Below are positions 1 through 8,097 of a DNA stretch of 29,077 bases, in pieces. The notes beneath the pieces are model-generated. The model saw only the letters and a list, made by a program, of their open reading frames with translations, made no database searches and was not told the DNA's origin. The position numbers and the translations under genes were made by a program. The stretch's first letter is position 1; each line of letters opens with the position of its first letter. This DNA is from an uncultured Prevotella sp. Lineage in GTDB: Bacteria > Bacteroidota > Bacteroidia > Bacteroidales > Bacteroidaceae. The stretch is taken from assembly GCA_900770025.1 (NCBI GenBank), contig CAAGIW010000037.1:1-29077 (forward strand), written 5' to 3'.

Positions 1-431
1 ATGTACTTACGTTTTGAGGGAGCAATGGGGTTCCATTGTAACTGATAAACGGAAAGACAGATGACAAAAAGAAAGTATGTTTGCGCATAACAGTCTAATG
101 GCCGATTTGGGTTTAACGCACGATTCGTTATTTTGTACCTAAAAAAACTGAAAAAAATATAGCAGGTTTAGATTATTTTTAATACATTTGCACCGAAAGT
201 GTATCTTTGGGCAGGAGATAATCCTTGGCTGGTGTGCTGTCAGCAGGGCTTTGTTGCCTCAGATGTGCATCATCTTTACCGAATGTGGCCTATATATAAC
301 AATGTGTAAAGTTACGGAGTAACGGAACAAAGAAAGCAAGGAGCACTGGTGACACTCCATCGTGTGGGGTGCATGGATGGAAAGCATATACTACCTACAG
401 AAAGATTCTAAAACAAACCAATAATAACAAT
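1..431 (+). other. Flank and long leader upstream of the SusC gene
   Basis: No convincing complete gene is visible here. A short open frame from base 2 to a TGA at 62-64 could be the C-terminal tail of a gene that begins outside the window, but it is only 20 codons and I cannot identify it. A promoter-like box lies at 183-190, which would leave a leader of about 235 bases before the SusC start at 432. The leader contains small perfect or near-perfect inverted repeats: GTTAC-GGA-GTAAC at 311-323, and CACTCC at 353-358 against GGGGTG at 366-371. Long leaders before susC genes are sometimes sites of post-transcriptional control in Bacteroides. That is a possibility here, not something the sequence shows. 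Confidence 0.4.
183..190 (+). promoter_or_regulatory. Bacteroidetes -7 box for the SusC/SusD operon
   Basis: TACATTTG matches the Bacteroidetes -7 consensus TAnnTTTG. No clean TTTG lies 19-21 bases upstream, so the -33 element is weak. This would suit a promoter that needs an activator, as is common for susCD operons. No regulator of the pair is visible in the window. Confidence 0.5.
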
Positions 432-3400
432 ATGAAAAAACTCGCGAAGCATTATTCCGGCATTCGCTTTACCAATGCCACTGTGGCAGTGGGACTTACT
501 GCACTTCTGTGCTTGCCTCTTCAGGCAAATGCAGAGGAAACCTTATCTGCAGCCCCCACGGCGCAGGCAGTTCAGCAAAGCCGTACAGTGAAAGGACAAG
601 TGGTTGATGAAACGGGAGAGCCCATGATTGGCGTTACCGTGCGCGTGAAGGGCACCGGCAAGGGCACCATCACCGACATGGACGGACGTTTCTCTATCCA
701 GGCCGAACAGAACGCAACCCTTGAGATCTCCTTTGTGGGCTACAAGACGCAGACCTTCAAGGCCTCGAAGACCTCTTATCAGCTGAAGATGGAATTAGAC
801 AATACCGGACTCGACGAGGTGGTTGTTATTGGTTACGGTACGCAGAAGAAGCGCGACCTGACCGGTGCCATCACCTCTATCAAGAGCGAGGATATCACCG
901 CTGCACCGCTGCCCAACCCCATTGAGTCGCTGCAGGGCAAGGTGGCAGGTCTCGACATCACCCGTTCTTCGGGTCAGGCAGGTGCATCCAGCAGCATCAA
1001 GTTGCGTGGTACGCGTTCGCTCATGGCCTCTGAAGATGGCAACGATGCCCCGTTGGTGCTCGTGGACGGTCTGCCCGGCAGCCTCTCTACGCTGAATGCC
1101 AACGACATCGAGAGCATTGAGGTGCTCAAGGATGCCGCCTCTACGGCCGTGTATGGTTCTTCTGGTGCCAACGGTGTGATTATCGTCACCACCAAGGGCG
1201 GCAAGGAGGGCAAGGCCAAGGTGAGTCTCAATGCCTACCTCGGTATCAACGGCTGGTCCACAGTGCCCGAGATGTATCACGGAGAGTCGTTCTTCAATCT
1301 GGCACGCACCGCACAGAAGCAGGCCGGACAGTACACTTCCGATGAAGAGGTGTACAACCAGGAGGTATATCAGGCTTTGCTTGCAGGCAAGGATATCGAC
1401 TGGGCCGACGCCCTGCTGCGCACTGGCATCACCCAGAACTACTCCCTTTCTGTGAGCGGAGGTACGGAGAAGACCAAGGCATACATGTCGCTCAACTTCT
1501 CGGGCGAGGACGGACAGTATGTGGATGACAACTACCGCGTGTATTCCACCAACATCAAGATAGACCACCAGTTGCGCAGTTGGCTCACCATCGGTACCAA
1601 CATTCAGGGCAGCTTCACCCACAAGAACAGCGCATACGCCAAGTTGGAGAACGCCCTGATATCGCGTCCCATCGGCTCGCTCTATGACGATGAGGGCAGG
1701 GTGAACGCCTTCCCCGTCACTGGTGATGCCTCTACTGTGAGCCTGTTGCTCAACAATCACAGCAACTATCGCAACAACAGTCAGAACACCAACATCTATC
1801 TGAACCCCTACATCCGCATCAATCCCATCAAGGGCCTCACCTTCGAGAGCCGCTTGAGTCTGGCTCTCTCATACAGCAAGGCCAACAGGTTCCAGGGCAT
1901 TGGCTCGTATCAGTATTACAACGCCAACCGCTCGGCCGACGGAGTGAGCACCAATGCCAACGTGCTCGCATCGGTGGGCAACACCAACGCCTACAACTAC
2001 AAGTGGGAGAACATCCTGACCTATAACTTCAAGATTGGCGAAGACCACGACTTCACCGTGACCGGCGTTACCTCGTGGAACCACAACCGCCGTGAATACA
2101 CCTATGCCAGCTCCAACACTATCACTGCCAACGAATACCTGTGGCACAAGTTGGAGGCCGGACAGAACCAGAGTGTGCAGTCTTGGTACAGGATGTCGAA
2201 GGGCATGGGCTTTGTGGGTCGCCTCACCTATTCTTATCAAGGCAAGTATTTGGCATCGGCTTCTGTGCGCCACGACGGTTCTTCCCGTTTGGCCAAGGGC
2301 AACCGCTGGGACACCTTCCCCGCCTTCTCTTTGGGATGGCGCATCTCTGAGGAGGGCTTTATGAAGAGCACTCGCGGATGGCTCGACAACCTGAAGCTGC
2401 GTGCAGGCTGGGGTGTTACGGGTACCGCCTCTATCTCTGAGTATCAGACACAGTCGGAATTGGAGCAGTCGTACATGATTTTAGGCAACCAGACCCTCGT
2501 GTCCTATGGCTATCCGCAGGGCATCGTTGACCCCAACCTGGGCTGGGAGAAATCTTACAACACCAACATCGGTTTGGACGCTACCTTCCTGGGCGGACGC
2601 ATTGAGGTGAATGCCGACTACTACTACACCAAGACCAAGGACATTATCTGGACCAGTTTGGTGCCTGTGACCAACGGCGGCTACAACTCAAGCAGCCAGT
2701 ACACCGTGACCACCAACATCTGTGAGTCGCAGAACAAGGGTCTGGAACTCTCTATCACCGGCCGCCCCTTCGTGGCACGCAAGGACGGTGACTTCGGTTG
2801 GACCATCAATGCCACCTACACCAAGAGCAGCGAAAAGCTCACCAAGTTTGCCGCAGAAGACGGAACCACCCAGTATATCAACGGCAACAAGATACTGAAG
2901 GAGGGCGAGCCCATCAACTCGTTCTATGACTACAAGCTCAACGGCACATGGAAGACCTCGGAGGCAGCAGAGGCAGCCATCTTCAATGCACAGCCCGGTG
3001 ACCTGAAGATTGACTGTCCCGACATCACCCGTCAGGTGGATGCCGACGGTACTGTATATTACATTGGCAAGGATGCCGAGGGTGCCGACGTGCGCTATGA
3101 CGCCACCAATCCCTACGACGCCACACAGGCCAAGCAGGTGCTGGGCCACCAGCAGCCCGACTGGACCATGGGTATCAAGAATACCTTCACCTACAAGGGC
3201 TTCGACCTGTCGGTATATCTCTACTGGCGCTTCGGTCAGATGATCAACTACGGTATGCTGGGACGCTACAACCCGCAGGGCACAAGCAACTTCCCCACCT
3301 ACTTTGACTACTGGACTGCAGAGACAGGCGACGAGAACCACATCTATCCTGCCATCAATTCCACCAAACCTCTCAACGAGTATAGCGGCTGGACGGGCCT

Positions 3401-3635
3401 CACCTATGTGGATGGTTCTTTCTTCAAGGTGAAGAACATCACCCTTGGCTACACCCTGCCCAAGAACTTTATCAAGAAGCTTGGCATCGAGAGCCTGCGT
3501 GTATATGGCACCATCACCAACCCCTTCGTGGTGGCCAAGAGCAGTCTGCTGAAGGACTACGACCCCGAAATGGCCGGCAGTCTCGACTATCCTCTCACCA
3601 AGCAGATGGTGTTCGGCGTGAATATGACGTTCTAA
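432..3635 (+). CDS. SusC/RagA-family TonB-dependent outer-membrane transporter
   Basis: This 1067-residue protein is a SusC-like TonB-dependent transporter. It would carry oligosaccharides across the outer membrane, opened by TonB energy and lidded by the SusD partner encoded next. I chose the ATG at 432 because the protein then begins MKKLAKHY and has a hydrophobic signal segment ending near AEETLS; an in-frame ATG at 369 would add 21 residues ahead of it. A carboxypeptidase-regulatory-like domain (VKGQVVDETGEPMIGVTVRV) starts near residue 54. The characteristic SusC junction DEVVVIGYGTQKK starts near residue 127 and leads into the plug and a long beta-barrel that ends in an aromatic residue (GVNMTF). 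Length and order are normal for the family. The pectinase downstream suggests a pectin-derived substrate, but this is inferred from context only. Confidence 0.95.
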   Translation: MKKLAKHYSGIRFTNATVAVGLTALLCLPLQANAEETLSAAPTAQAVQQSRTVKGQVVDETGEPMIGVTVRVKGTGKGTITDMDGRFSIQAEQNATLEISFVGYKTQTFKASKTSYQLKMELDNTGLDEVVVIGYGTQKKRDLTGAITSIKSEDITAAPLPNPIESLQGKVAGLDITRSSGQAGASSSIKLRGTRSLMASEDGNDAPLVLVDGLPGSLSTLNANDIESIEVLKDAASTAVYGSSGANGVIIVTTKGGKEGKAKVSLNAYLGINGWSTVPEMYHGESFFNLARTAQKQAGQYTSDEEVYNQEVYQALLAGKDIDWADALLRTGITQNYSLSVSGGTEKTKAYMSLNFSGEDGQYVDDNYRVYSTNIKIDHQLRSWLTIGTNIQGSFTHKNSAYAKLENALISRPIGSLYDDEGRVNAFPVTGDASTVSLLLNNHSNYRNNSQNTNIYLNPYIRINPIKGLTFESRLSLALSYSKANRFQGIGSYQYYNANRSADGVSTNANVLASVGNTNAYNYKWENILTYNFKIGEDHDFTVTGVTSWNHNRREYTYASSNTITANEYLWHKLEAGQNQSVQSWYRMSKGMGFVGRLTYSYQGKYLASASVRHDGSSRLAKGNRWDTFPAFSLGWRISEEGFMKSTRGWLDNLKLRAGWGVTGTASISEYQTQSELEQSYMILGNQTLVSYGYPQGIVDPNLGWEKSYNTNIGLDATFLGGRIEVNADYYYTKTKDIIWTSLVPVTNGGYNSSSQYTVTTNICESQNKGLELSITGRPFVARKDGDFGWTINATYTKSSEKLTKFAAEDGTTQYINGNKILKEGEPINSFYDYKLNGTWKTSEAAEAAIFNAQPGDLKIDCPDITRQVDADGTVYYIGKDAEGADVRYDATNPYDATQAKQVLGHQQPDWTMGIKNTFTYKGFDLSVYLYWRFGQMINYGMLGRYNPQGTSNFPTYFDYWTAETGDENHIYPAINSTKPLNEYSGWTGLTYVDGSFFKVKNITLGYTLPKNFIKKLGIESLRVYGTITNPFVVAKSSLLKDYDPEMAGSLDYPLTKQMVFGVNMTF

Positions 3636-3669
3636 GTGCAACAATCCAATGAATTCAAATCAACGAAAT

Positions 3670-5730
3670 ATGAAAAAGCAACTGATATATATGGCCGTCG
3701 GATTGGCATGTGCCACCGGTCTGACATCATGCGAGCTCGATGAATACAACCCCTCTGCAGGAGCTTCCACCATCGAGTCGTACAGCACCTGGAAGGGTCT
3801 GCAGGCAAAATGTTACTCCACCCTGTACCACGAACTGTATTCCAAGAGCGACTTTCTGTTCCTCTCGGAGTGCGGAACCGACCTGTGGCTCAATCCCGCC
3901 GGCACGGAATACTCCAAGGAGACATTCTATTACACCGGCTTGGGCGTGGAGCGCAGCGAGCCCCGCAAGACATGGCAGCAGGCCTATTCGGTGATTTCCA
4001 CCTGCAACAGCGTGATCAATGAGGCGGGCAACGTGAACAACGGCGAAGCCACTGGCATCAGGGTGCTCACTGCCGAGGCCAAGTGCATCCGCGCTTTCAT
4101 GCACCTTACCTTAGCCACCTACTTCGGTCCCATCCCCCTCTGCACCACAGAGGTGGGCGAGATGGAAAAGGCTCCGGTGAGAAACTCGCTGGCTGAGGTG
4201 TATCAGTCGATAGTGAACGACCTGAAAGAGGCCGCAGCCGACTTGGACGTGCAGCCCTATGAGGGCAACTATGCCCGCGTCACCAAGAAGACTGCCCTCG
4301 GACTTTTGGCCAGAGCATATGCCCAGGGTGCTGGAGAAAACCTGAGCGAAGACGGCAAATCGTATTGGCAGCGCGCCAAGGAAGTGGCCGAAGACCTGAT
4401 AGCCAACAGCAGTGCCTATGGCATGTATCTCTATCCCGACGTGTCTGACCTCTGGGCCAGTGCCAACAACCGCAATAACAAGGAGGCGCTGTTCACCGCT
4501 GCCGGACTTGACGCCACGGGTGCAGATGCCAGCATGGCCGGCTCTTACTTCAACGCCACCTGTTATCTGTATGGCTACACCCGCACCGATCCCAACGTGT
4601 TGCAGGACATATACACCACACAGAAGTCGCTCAACTACCTTCTCGGCTCGCACAGTCAGGGCGGTGTGATGGCTCCCACCAAACATGCCATCGATGTGTT
4701 TGGCGACTGGGACAAGCGCTATGAGAACACTTTCCTCACCGCTTTCGGCGCATTCACCGAGGAGGGCGTATCTACTGTGGTGCGTAAGCGCATCAAACTC
4801 ACCTCGTCCATGTGCACCCGCTATGGCATCAACAAGGCTTATGTGGACAAGTATATCAACCCCTACATCCATCTGAAGAGGGTGAGCCAGCCTGGAGGCG
4901 AGCAGGTGGTGGCCGTGGGCGTGTATAAGAAAGGCGACCCTAACACTATCGAACCTACCAAGAATCCCTTGGTGGTGGACATGCCTCTCGACAAGGACGA
5001 CGACCGCTTCTCCATCTATCTGTCGAAGAACGATCTCACCTATGTGGATCCCATTGACGGCGGCAACGACGATGATGATGACGAAGAGCCCACCATCCCC
5101 ACCGATGGAAAGGACGGAAAAGACCGTCGTGCATACTTCTGCATGAACATCAGCGACCTGTTTGATGCCGATGGAAACTATAGCGAGGCACTCTACCGTG
5201 CCACTCCCTCTGCAGGAGCCATCAAGGCCAACCAGTTGTTCCCCTGTCTCATCAAGTATAACTGGGTGTTCGACGGTGCCACACGCCACTTGGGTAGCGA
5301 CTCATACGACTTCCGCAATGGCGACATCTACATCATGCGTGCTGCCGAGGTGTATCTTATCGCCGCCGAGGCCAACGTGATGCTGGGCAATGCAGCAGGA
5401 GCCAAGCAGTATCTGAAACCGCTGCGCGACCGTGCCTGCCGCACCGGCTACACCGTGCCCGCCATTACCGACCCCACCGAGCAGGAAATTCTTGACGAGT
5501 ATGCACGCGAGTTCTGTGGTGAGCACATGCGCTGGTCCGTACTGAAGCGTCACCGTGCATCTGGCTTGTTCAAGCAGGCATTGCAGAACTACAACAAGAA
5601 GGCTGCTGCCGGCTTCAACGAAGACATCCACTACTGCCGTCCTATTCCGAAACTCTTCCTCGACCAGATTTCCAATGCGGCCGAGTTTGGAGATAACGGC
5701 TACGGATATATCGGCAACAAGGGATATTGA
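3670..5730 (+). CDS. SusD/RagB-family glycan-binding outer-membrane lipoprotein
   Basis: This 686-residue protein is the surface lipoprotein partner of the SusC transporter, 34 bases downstream of it and so in the same operon. From the ATG at 3670 the signal peptide MKKQLIYMAVGLACATGLTSC ends in a lipobox LTSC, with the lipidated cysteine at residue 21; the ATG seven codons upstream at 3649 is less likely. The N-terminal helical part and the C-terminal segment with ...YLIAAEANVMLGN and GEHMRWSVLKRH are typical of SusD/RagB proteins, where TPR-like helices form the scaffold. It is somewhat long for the family. An acidic, Asp- and Glu-rich loop (GGNDDDDDEEPT, near residues 465-485) interrupts the usual sequence and may be a surface-exposed or calcium-binding insertion. 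The specific glycan cannot be read from the sequence. Confidence 0.93.
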   Translation: MKKQLIYMAVGLACATGLTSCELDEYNPSAGASTIESYSTWKGLQAKCYSTLYHELYSKSDFLFLSECGTDLWLNPAGTEYSKETFYYTGLGVERSEPRKTWQQAYSVISTCNSVINEAGNVNNGEATGIRVLTAEAKCIRAFMHLTLATYFGPIPLCTTEVGEMEKAPVRNSLAEVYQSIVNDLKEAAADLDVQPYEGNYARVTKKTALGLLARAYAQGAGENLSEDGKSYWQRAKEVAEDLIANSSAYGMYLYPDVSDLWASANNRNNKEALFTAAGLDATGADASMAGSYFNATCYLYGYTRTDPNVLQDIYTTQKSLNYLLGSHSQGGVMAPTKHAIDVFGDWDKRYENTFLTAFGAFTEEGVSTVVRKRIKLTSSMCTRYGINKAYVDKYINPYIHLKRVSQPGGEQVVAVGVYKKGDPNTIEPTKNPLVVDMPLDKDDDRFSIYLSKNDLTYVDPIDGGNDDDDDEEPTIPTDGKDGKDRRAYFCMNISDLFDADGNYSEALYRATPSAGAIKANQLFPCLIKYNWVFDGATRHLGSDSYDFRNGDIYIMRAAEVYLIAAEANVMLGNAAGAKQYLKPLRDRACRTGYTVPAITDPTEQEILDEYAREFCGEHMRWSVLKRHRASGLFKQALQNYNKKAAAGFNEDIHYCRPIPKLFLDQISNAAEFGDNGYGYIGNKGY

Positions 5731-5743
5731 CAATCGCTGTCTG

Positions 5744-5788
5744 TCTCACCAGAGTGCACGGGGCATGGCTCTCCGCACTCCGGTGAGA
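5744..5788 (+). other. Strong intercistronic hairpin without a U-run
   Basis: TCTCACC-a-GAGTGC (5744-5757) pairs with GCACTC-c-GGTGAGA (5775-5788), giving a 14-position arm with 13 pairs and a single A:C mismatch. A run of T does not follow, so it is unlikely to be an intrinsic terminator. It sits between the SusD gene and the repeat protein. It may act as an RNA stabiliser or processing site that sets different transcript levels within the operon. Confidence 0.6.
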
Positions 5789-5866
5789 TGGGCATCCCAC
5801 AGTTAAACGGAACAAAGAATAATCTCTATATTCATTTAATCTATTTATTCACTTAAAACAAAAACC

Positions 5867-7486
5867 ATGAAAAAACTTTTTACTTTTGTTGCAGCTGCCC
5901 TTATGTCGGCATCTGCATTCGCACAGGCACACTGTGAGTGGACTGTTGAACAGCTTCCCCAGCAGGTGTTTGCCGGTCAGGCTGCTGCTGTTGAGGCAGG
6001 ATTTGTGACCATGTGGTGGGCTCCCGACACCAGCGAAGGCGGTGTGGGTGATGCTGCTCCCGTGAAATGGATGGGTATGCCTGCTTGCGATCTGATCAAC
6101 AATGAGAACATCCAGGTGTCTCTTCCTTTGGATTACAACTATGTGAGCGTAGGTAACAACAAGTATTCTGGTGCAAAATATGCCTACAAGCTCATCATGG
6201 GTATGAACAACTCTACCCGTGACGGTATCGACCCGCTGAACTTTGCTGAGGGCTTGACCAACAACTCTTATGTTCGCAAGTCTGGTAATGCAGACCAGAA
6301 GCCCGAAGGCTCTGAGACAGGTTATGTAGTCAACGACGCCATCATCAAGATTAATGTGAAGTCGGCCAACTATGGTGCCATCACACTTACCTACAACCGT
6401 GGTGGCAACAACTCTGCCATGTATGTGGTTGACTCTACCAAGACACGCAACATTCTTTGGTCTGTGACCCGCTGCCCGGATGAGAACGTGCAGAACCATG
6501 TGGCACGTTTCGGCGTGGAGCCCGGACATACCTATTATGTAATGGCTTCTGAGAAGGGTTCTGTAGAACTCTACGGCATCGAGTATGACGAGTGCACCGA
6601 CGAGGATTATGAAGTGCTTGTTTCTGAGGCAAACAGCACCGACCTCTGGACTGCCGCACAGCTTCCCAACGAGGTGTTTGCCGGTCAGGCTGCTGCCGTT
6701 GCTGCCGGCTATACCACTATGTGGTGGGCTCCCGACACCAGCGAAGGTGGTGTGGGTGATGCTGCTCCCGTGAAATGGATGGGTATGCCTGCTTGCGATC
6801 TGATCAACAGCGACAACATCAAGGTGTCTCTGCCTTTGGATTACAACTATGTGAGCGTAGGTAACAACAAGTACTCTGGCGTGAGCTATGCTTACAAGCT
6901 CATCATGGGTATGAACAACTCTACCCGCGACGGTATCGACCCGCTGAACTTTGCTGAGGGTTTGACCAACAACTCTTATGTTCGCAAGTCTGGTAATGCA
7001 GACCAGAAGCCCGAAGGCTCTGAAACAGGTTATGTAGTCAACGATGCCATCATCAAGATCAATGTTCCTGCTGCCGGTAACTATGGCCGCGTGATTCTGA
7101 ACTACAACCGTGGTGGTAACAACTCTGCTATGTATGTGGTTGACTCTACCAAGACCAACCAGGTGCTGCAGACCACTACCCGTTGCCCGGACGATGCAGT
7201 GAAGACACATGCTGCCATCTTCAACGTACAGCCCAACCACACTTACTATGTAATGGCTTCTGAAAAGGGTTCTGTAGAGCTCTACGCTATCGGTTACTGC
7301 TCTGCTGCAGATGCCAAGTATGCTGAATTGGGTGTCATTACCGGTATCAAGACTGTGGAGACCGTGGCTAAGTCTGCTGTAAACAACAACATGATTTACA
7401 CCATCAGCGGTCGCATGGTTGGTACCAACAGAGATGCACTGAGCAAGGGTCTCTACATCCAGAACGGCAAGAAGTTCGTGAAGTAA
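5867..7486 (+). CDS. Secreted protein of two tandem repeats with a T9SS-like tail; possible glycan-binding protein
   Basis: This 539-residue protein starts with a clear signal peptide (MKKLFTFVAAALMSASAFAQ). It then has two nearly identical blocks, roughly residues 25-240 and 261-477, each running from W-T-...-QLP through VFAGQAAAV, WWAPDTSEGGVGD, KWMGMPACDLIN, GMNNSTRDGIDPLNF and YYVMASEKGSVELY. A C-terminal segment of about 35 residues (IYTISGRMVG...GLYIQNGKKFVK) resembles the short type IX secretion sorting domains of Prevotella and relatives. It occupies the position after susCD where surface glycan-binding proteins usually lie. No clear promoter is visible in the 136-base gap, so it is probably co-transcribed with susCD. 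I do not recognise the repeated domain. The repeat ends resemble the beta-strand ends of carbohydrate-binding modules, so pectin binding is an inference from context. No catalytic motif was seen. Confidence 0.8.
   Translation: MKKLFTFVAAALMSASAFAQAHCEWTVEQLPQQVFAGQAAAVEAGFVTMWWAPDTSEGGVGDAAPVKWMGMPACDLINNENIQVSLPLDYNYVSVGNNKYSGAKYAYKLIMGMNNSTRDGIDPLNFAEGLTNNSYVRKSGNADQKPEGSETGYVVNDAIIKINVKSANYGAITLTYNRGGNNSAMYVVDSTKTRNILWSVTRCPDENVQNHVARFGVEPGHTYYVMASEKGSVELYGIEYDECTDEDYEVLVSEANSTDLWTAAQLPNEVFAGQAAAVAAGYTTMWWAPDTSEGGVGDAAPVKWMGMPACDLINSDNIKVSLPLDYNYVSVGNNKYSGVSYAYKLIMGMNNSTRDGIDPLNFAEGLTNNSYVRKSGNADQKPEGSETGYVVNDAIIKINVPAAGNYGRVILNYNRGGNNSAMYVVDSTKTNQVLQTTTRCPDDAVKTHAAIFNVQPNHTYYVMASEKGSVELYAIGYCSAADAKYAELGVITGIKTVETVAKSAVNNNMIYTISGRMVGTNRDALSKGLYIQNGKKFVK
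5941..7296 (+). repeat. Long tandem direct duplication within a gene
   Basis: A block at about 5941-6585 is repeated at about 6649-7296 with an offset of 708 bases, changing to 711 after one extra codon in the second copy. Long stretches are identical at the DNA level, for example around the GGCGGTGTGGGTGATGCTGC segment. This points to a fairly recent duplication or continuing gene conversion. Confidence 0.9.
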
Positions 7487-7532
7487 TCCGTTTGAGTTTT
7501 TTTTTCATTACTAACATACTCAACTTAACTCG

Positions 7533-7565
7533 TCGGGTGCCTCGATAGGGCACCCGATTTTTTTA
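7533..7565 (+). terminator. Rho-independent terminator of the susCD operon
   Basis: TCGGGTGCC (7533-7541) pairs perfectly with GGCACCCGA (7549-7557) around a 7-base loop and is followed directly by a T run. It lies 47 bases after the stop of the repeat protein. Confidence 0.92.
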
Positions 7566-7590
7566 TTTTTTTGCTTTCCTTGTAGCTTTC

Positions 7591-7686
7591 GGGAGGCTCC
7601 TCCCGTCCTCCCCAAGGGGAGGTCGGGAATGAAAGAATTAAAAAATTAAAGAATTAAAAGCCCCTCCCAGCCTCCCCAAGGGGAGG
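7591..7686. repeat. Pair of CCTCCCCAAGGGGAGG palindromes in the intergenic gap
   Basis: The 16-base palindrome CCTCCCCAAGGGGAGG occurs at 7607-7622 and again at 7671-7686. A further palindrome, GGGAGG-CT-CCTCCC, lies at 7591-7604. AT-rich sequence with AATTAAA units separates them. It looks like an interspersed palindromic (REP-type) element rather than a gene. Confidence 0.75.
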
Positions 7687-7805
7687 AGAAGGAAAGAATG
7701 AAGGCACGATTCTATTGCAGGATAAGTGGCTGATGATGAGCGGATAACATTCTTTCAGAAATCCAGTTGAATGCTGTTTGTATTCCAAGGCATATTGGGG
7801 TGATT

Positions 7806-7893
7806 TCTAAAACGGTGCGTTTTGCGTTCTAAAACGGTGCGTTTTGCGTTCTAAAATGGTGCGTTTTGCAATGCAAAATGGTGCGTTTTGCAA
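7806..7893. repeat. Four tandem 22-base palindromic repeats
   Basis: Four consecutive 22-base units lie at 7806-7827, 7828-7849, 7850-7871 and 7872-7893. Each centres on AAAACGGTGCGTTTT or its one-base variant AAAATGGTGCGTTTT. The common core AAAACG-GTG-CGTTTT is itself an inverted repeat, and the junction of units three and four makes another, TTTTGCA-A-TGCAAAA. A partial fifth unit may follow (AAACGATGCG). There are no spacers of CRISPR type. The rest of the gap from 7894 to the promoter at 8056 shows nothing I recognise. Confidence 0.9.
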
Positions 7894-8055
7894 AAACGAT
7901 GCGCAGGAAGCATGTTTTACAAGAGCAGAGCTATCGCATGAGGCTTATACATGATTCACGTTAATTTGCCTCACATCAGGTGGAAAATCTGACCAAAGTG
8001 GGGCAATTTTCTGTTTTTCTTCATTTCAAGAGAACTTGGTTGAAATAAATAATGC

Positions 8056-8063
8056 TATATTTG
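8056..8063 (+). promoter_or_regulatory. Promoter -7 box for the pectinase gene
   Basis: TATATTTG matches TAnnTTTG and lies 34 bases before the ATG at 8098. A partial upstream element (CTTG at 8035-8038) is spaced a little short of the ideal. The gene therefore has its own promoter, separate from susCD. Confidence 0.65.
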
Positions 8064-8097
8064 CAACGGTTTAAGCTTAACTAAAAACAATCACCTA

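Noticed and set aside
1..62. Gene tail at the left edge
   Set aside because: Only about 20 codons are in view and nothing identifies them, so it is mentioned only in the description of the flank.
795..1760. Long minus-strand open frames opposite the SusC, SusD, pectinase and TolC genes
   Set aside because: They mirror the codon pattern of the plus-strand genes, lack start signals and give sequences without domains. They are shadows.
5849..7240. Minus-strand frame of 463 codons with internal repeats opposite the repeat protein
   Set aside because: The repeats come from the duplicated plus-strand gene, which has a signal peptide, a terminator and a sorting-like tail.
7806..7893. CRISPR array
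   Set aside because: The units abut with no unique spacers and there are no cas genes nearby.
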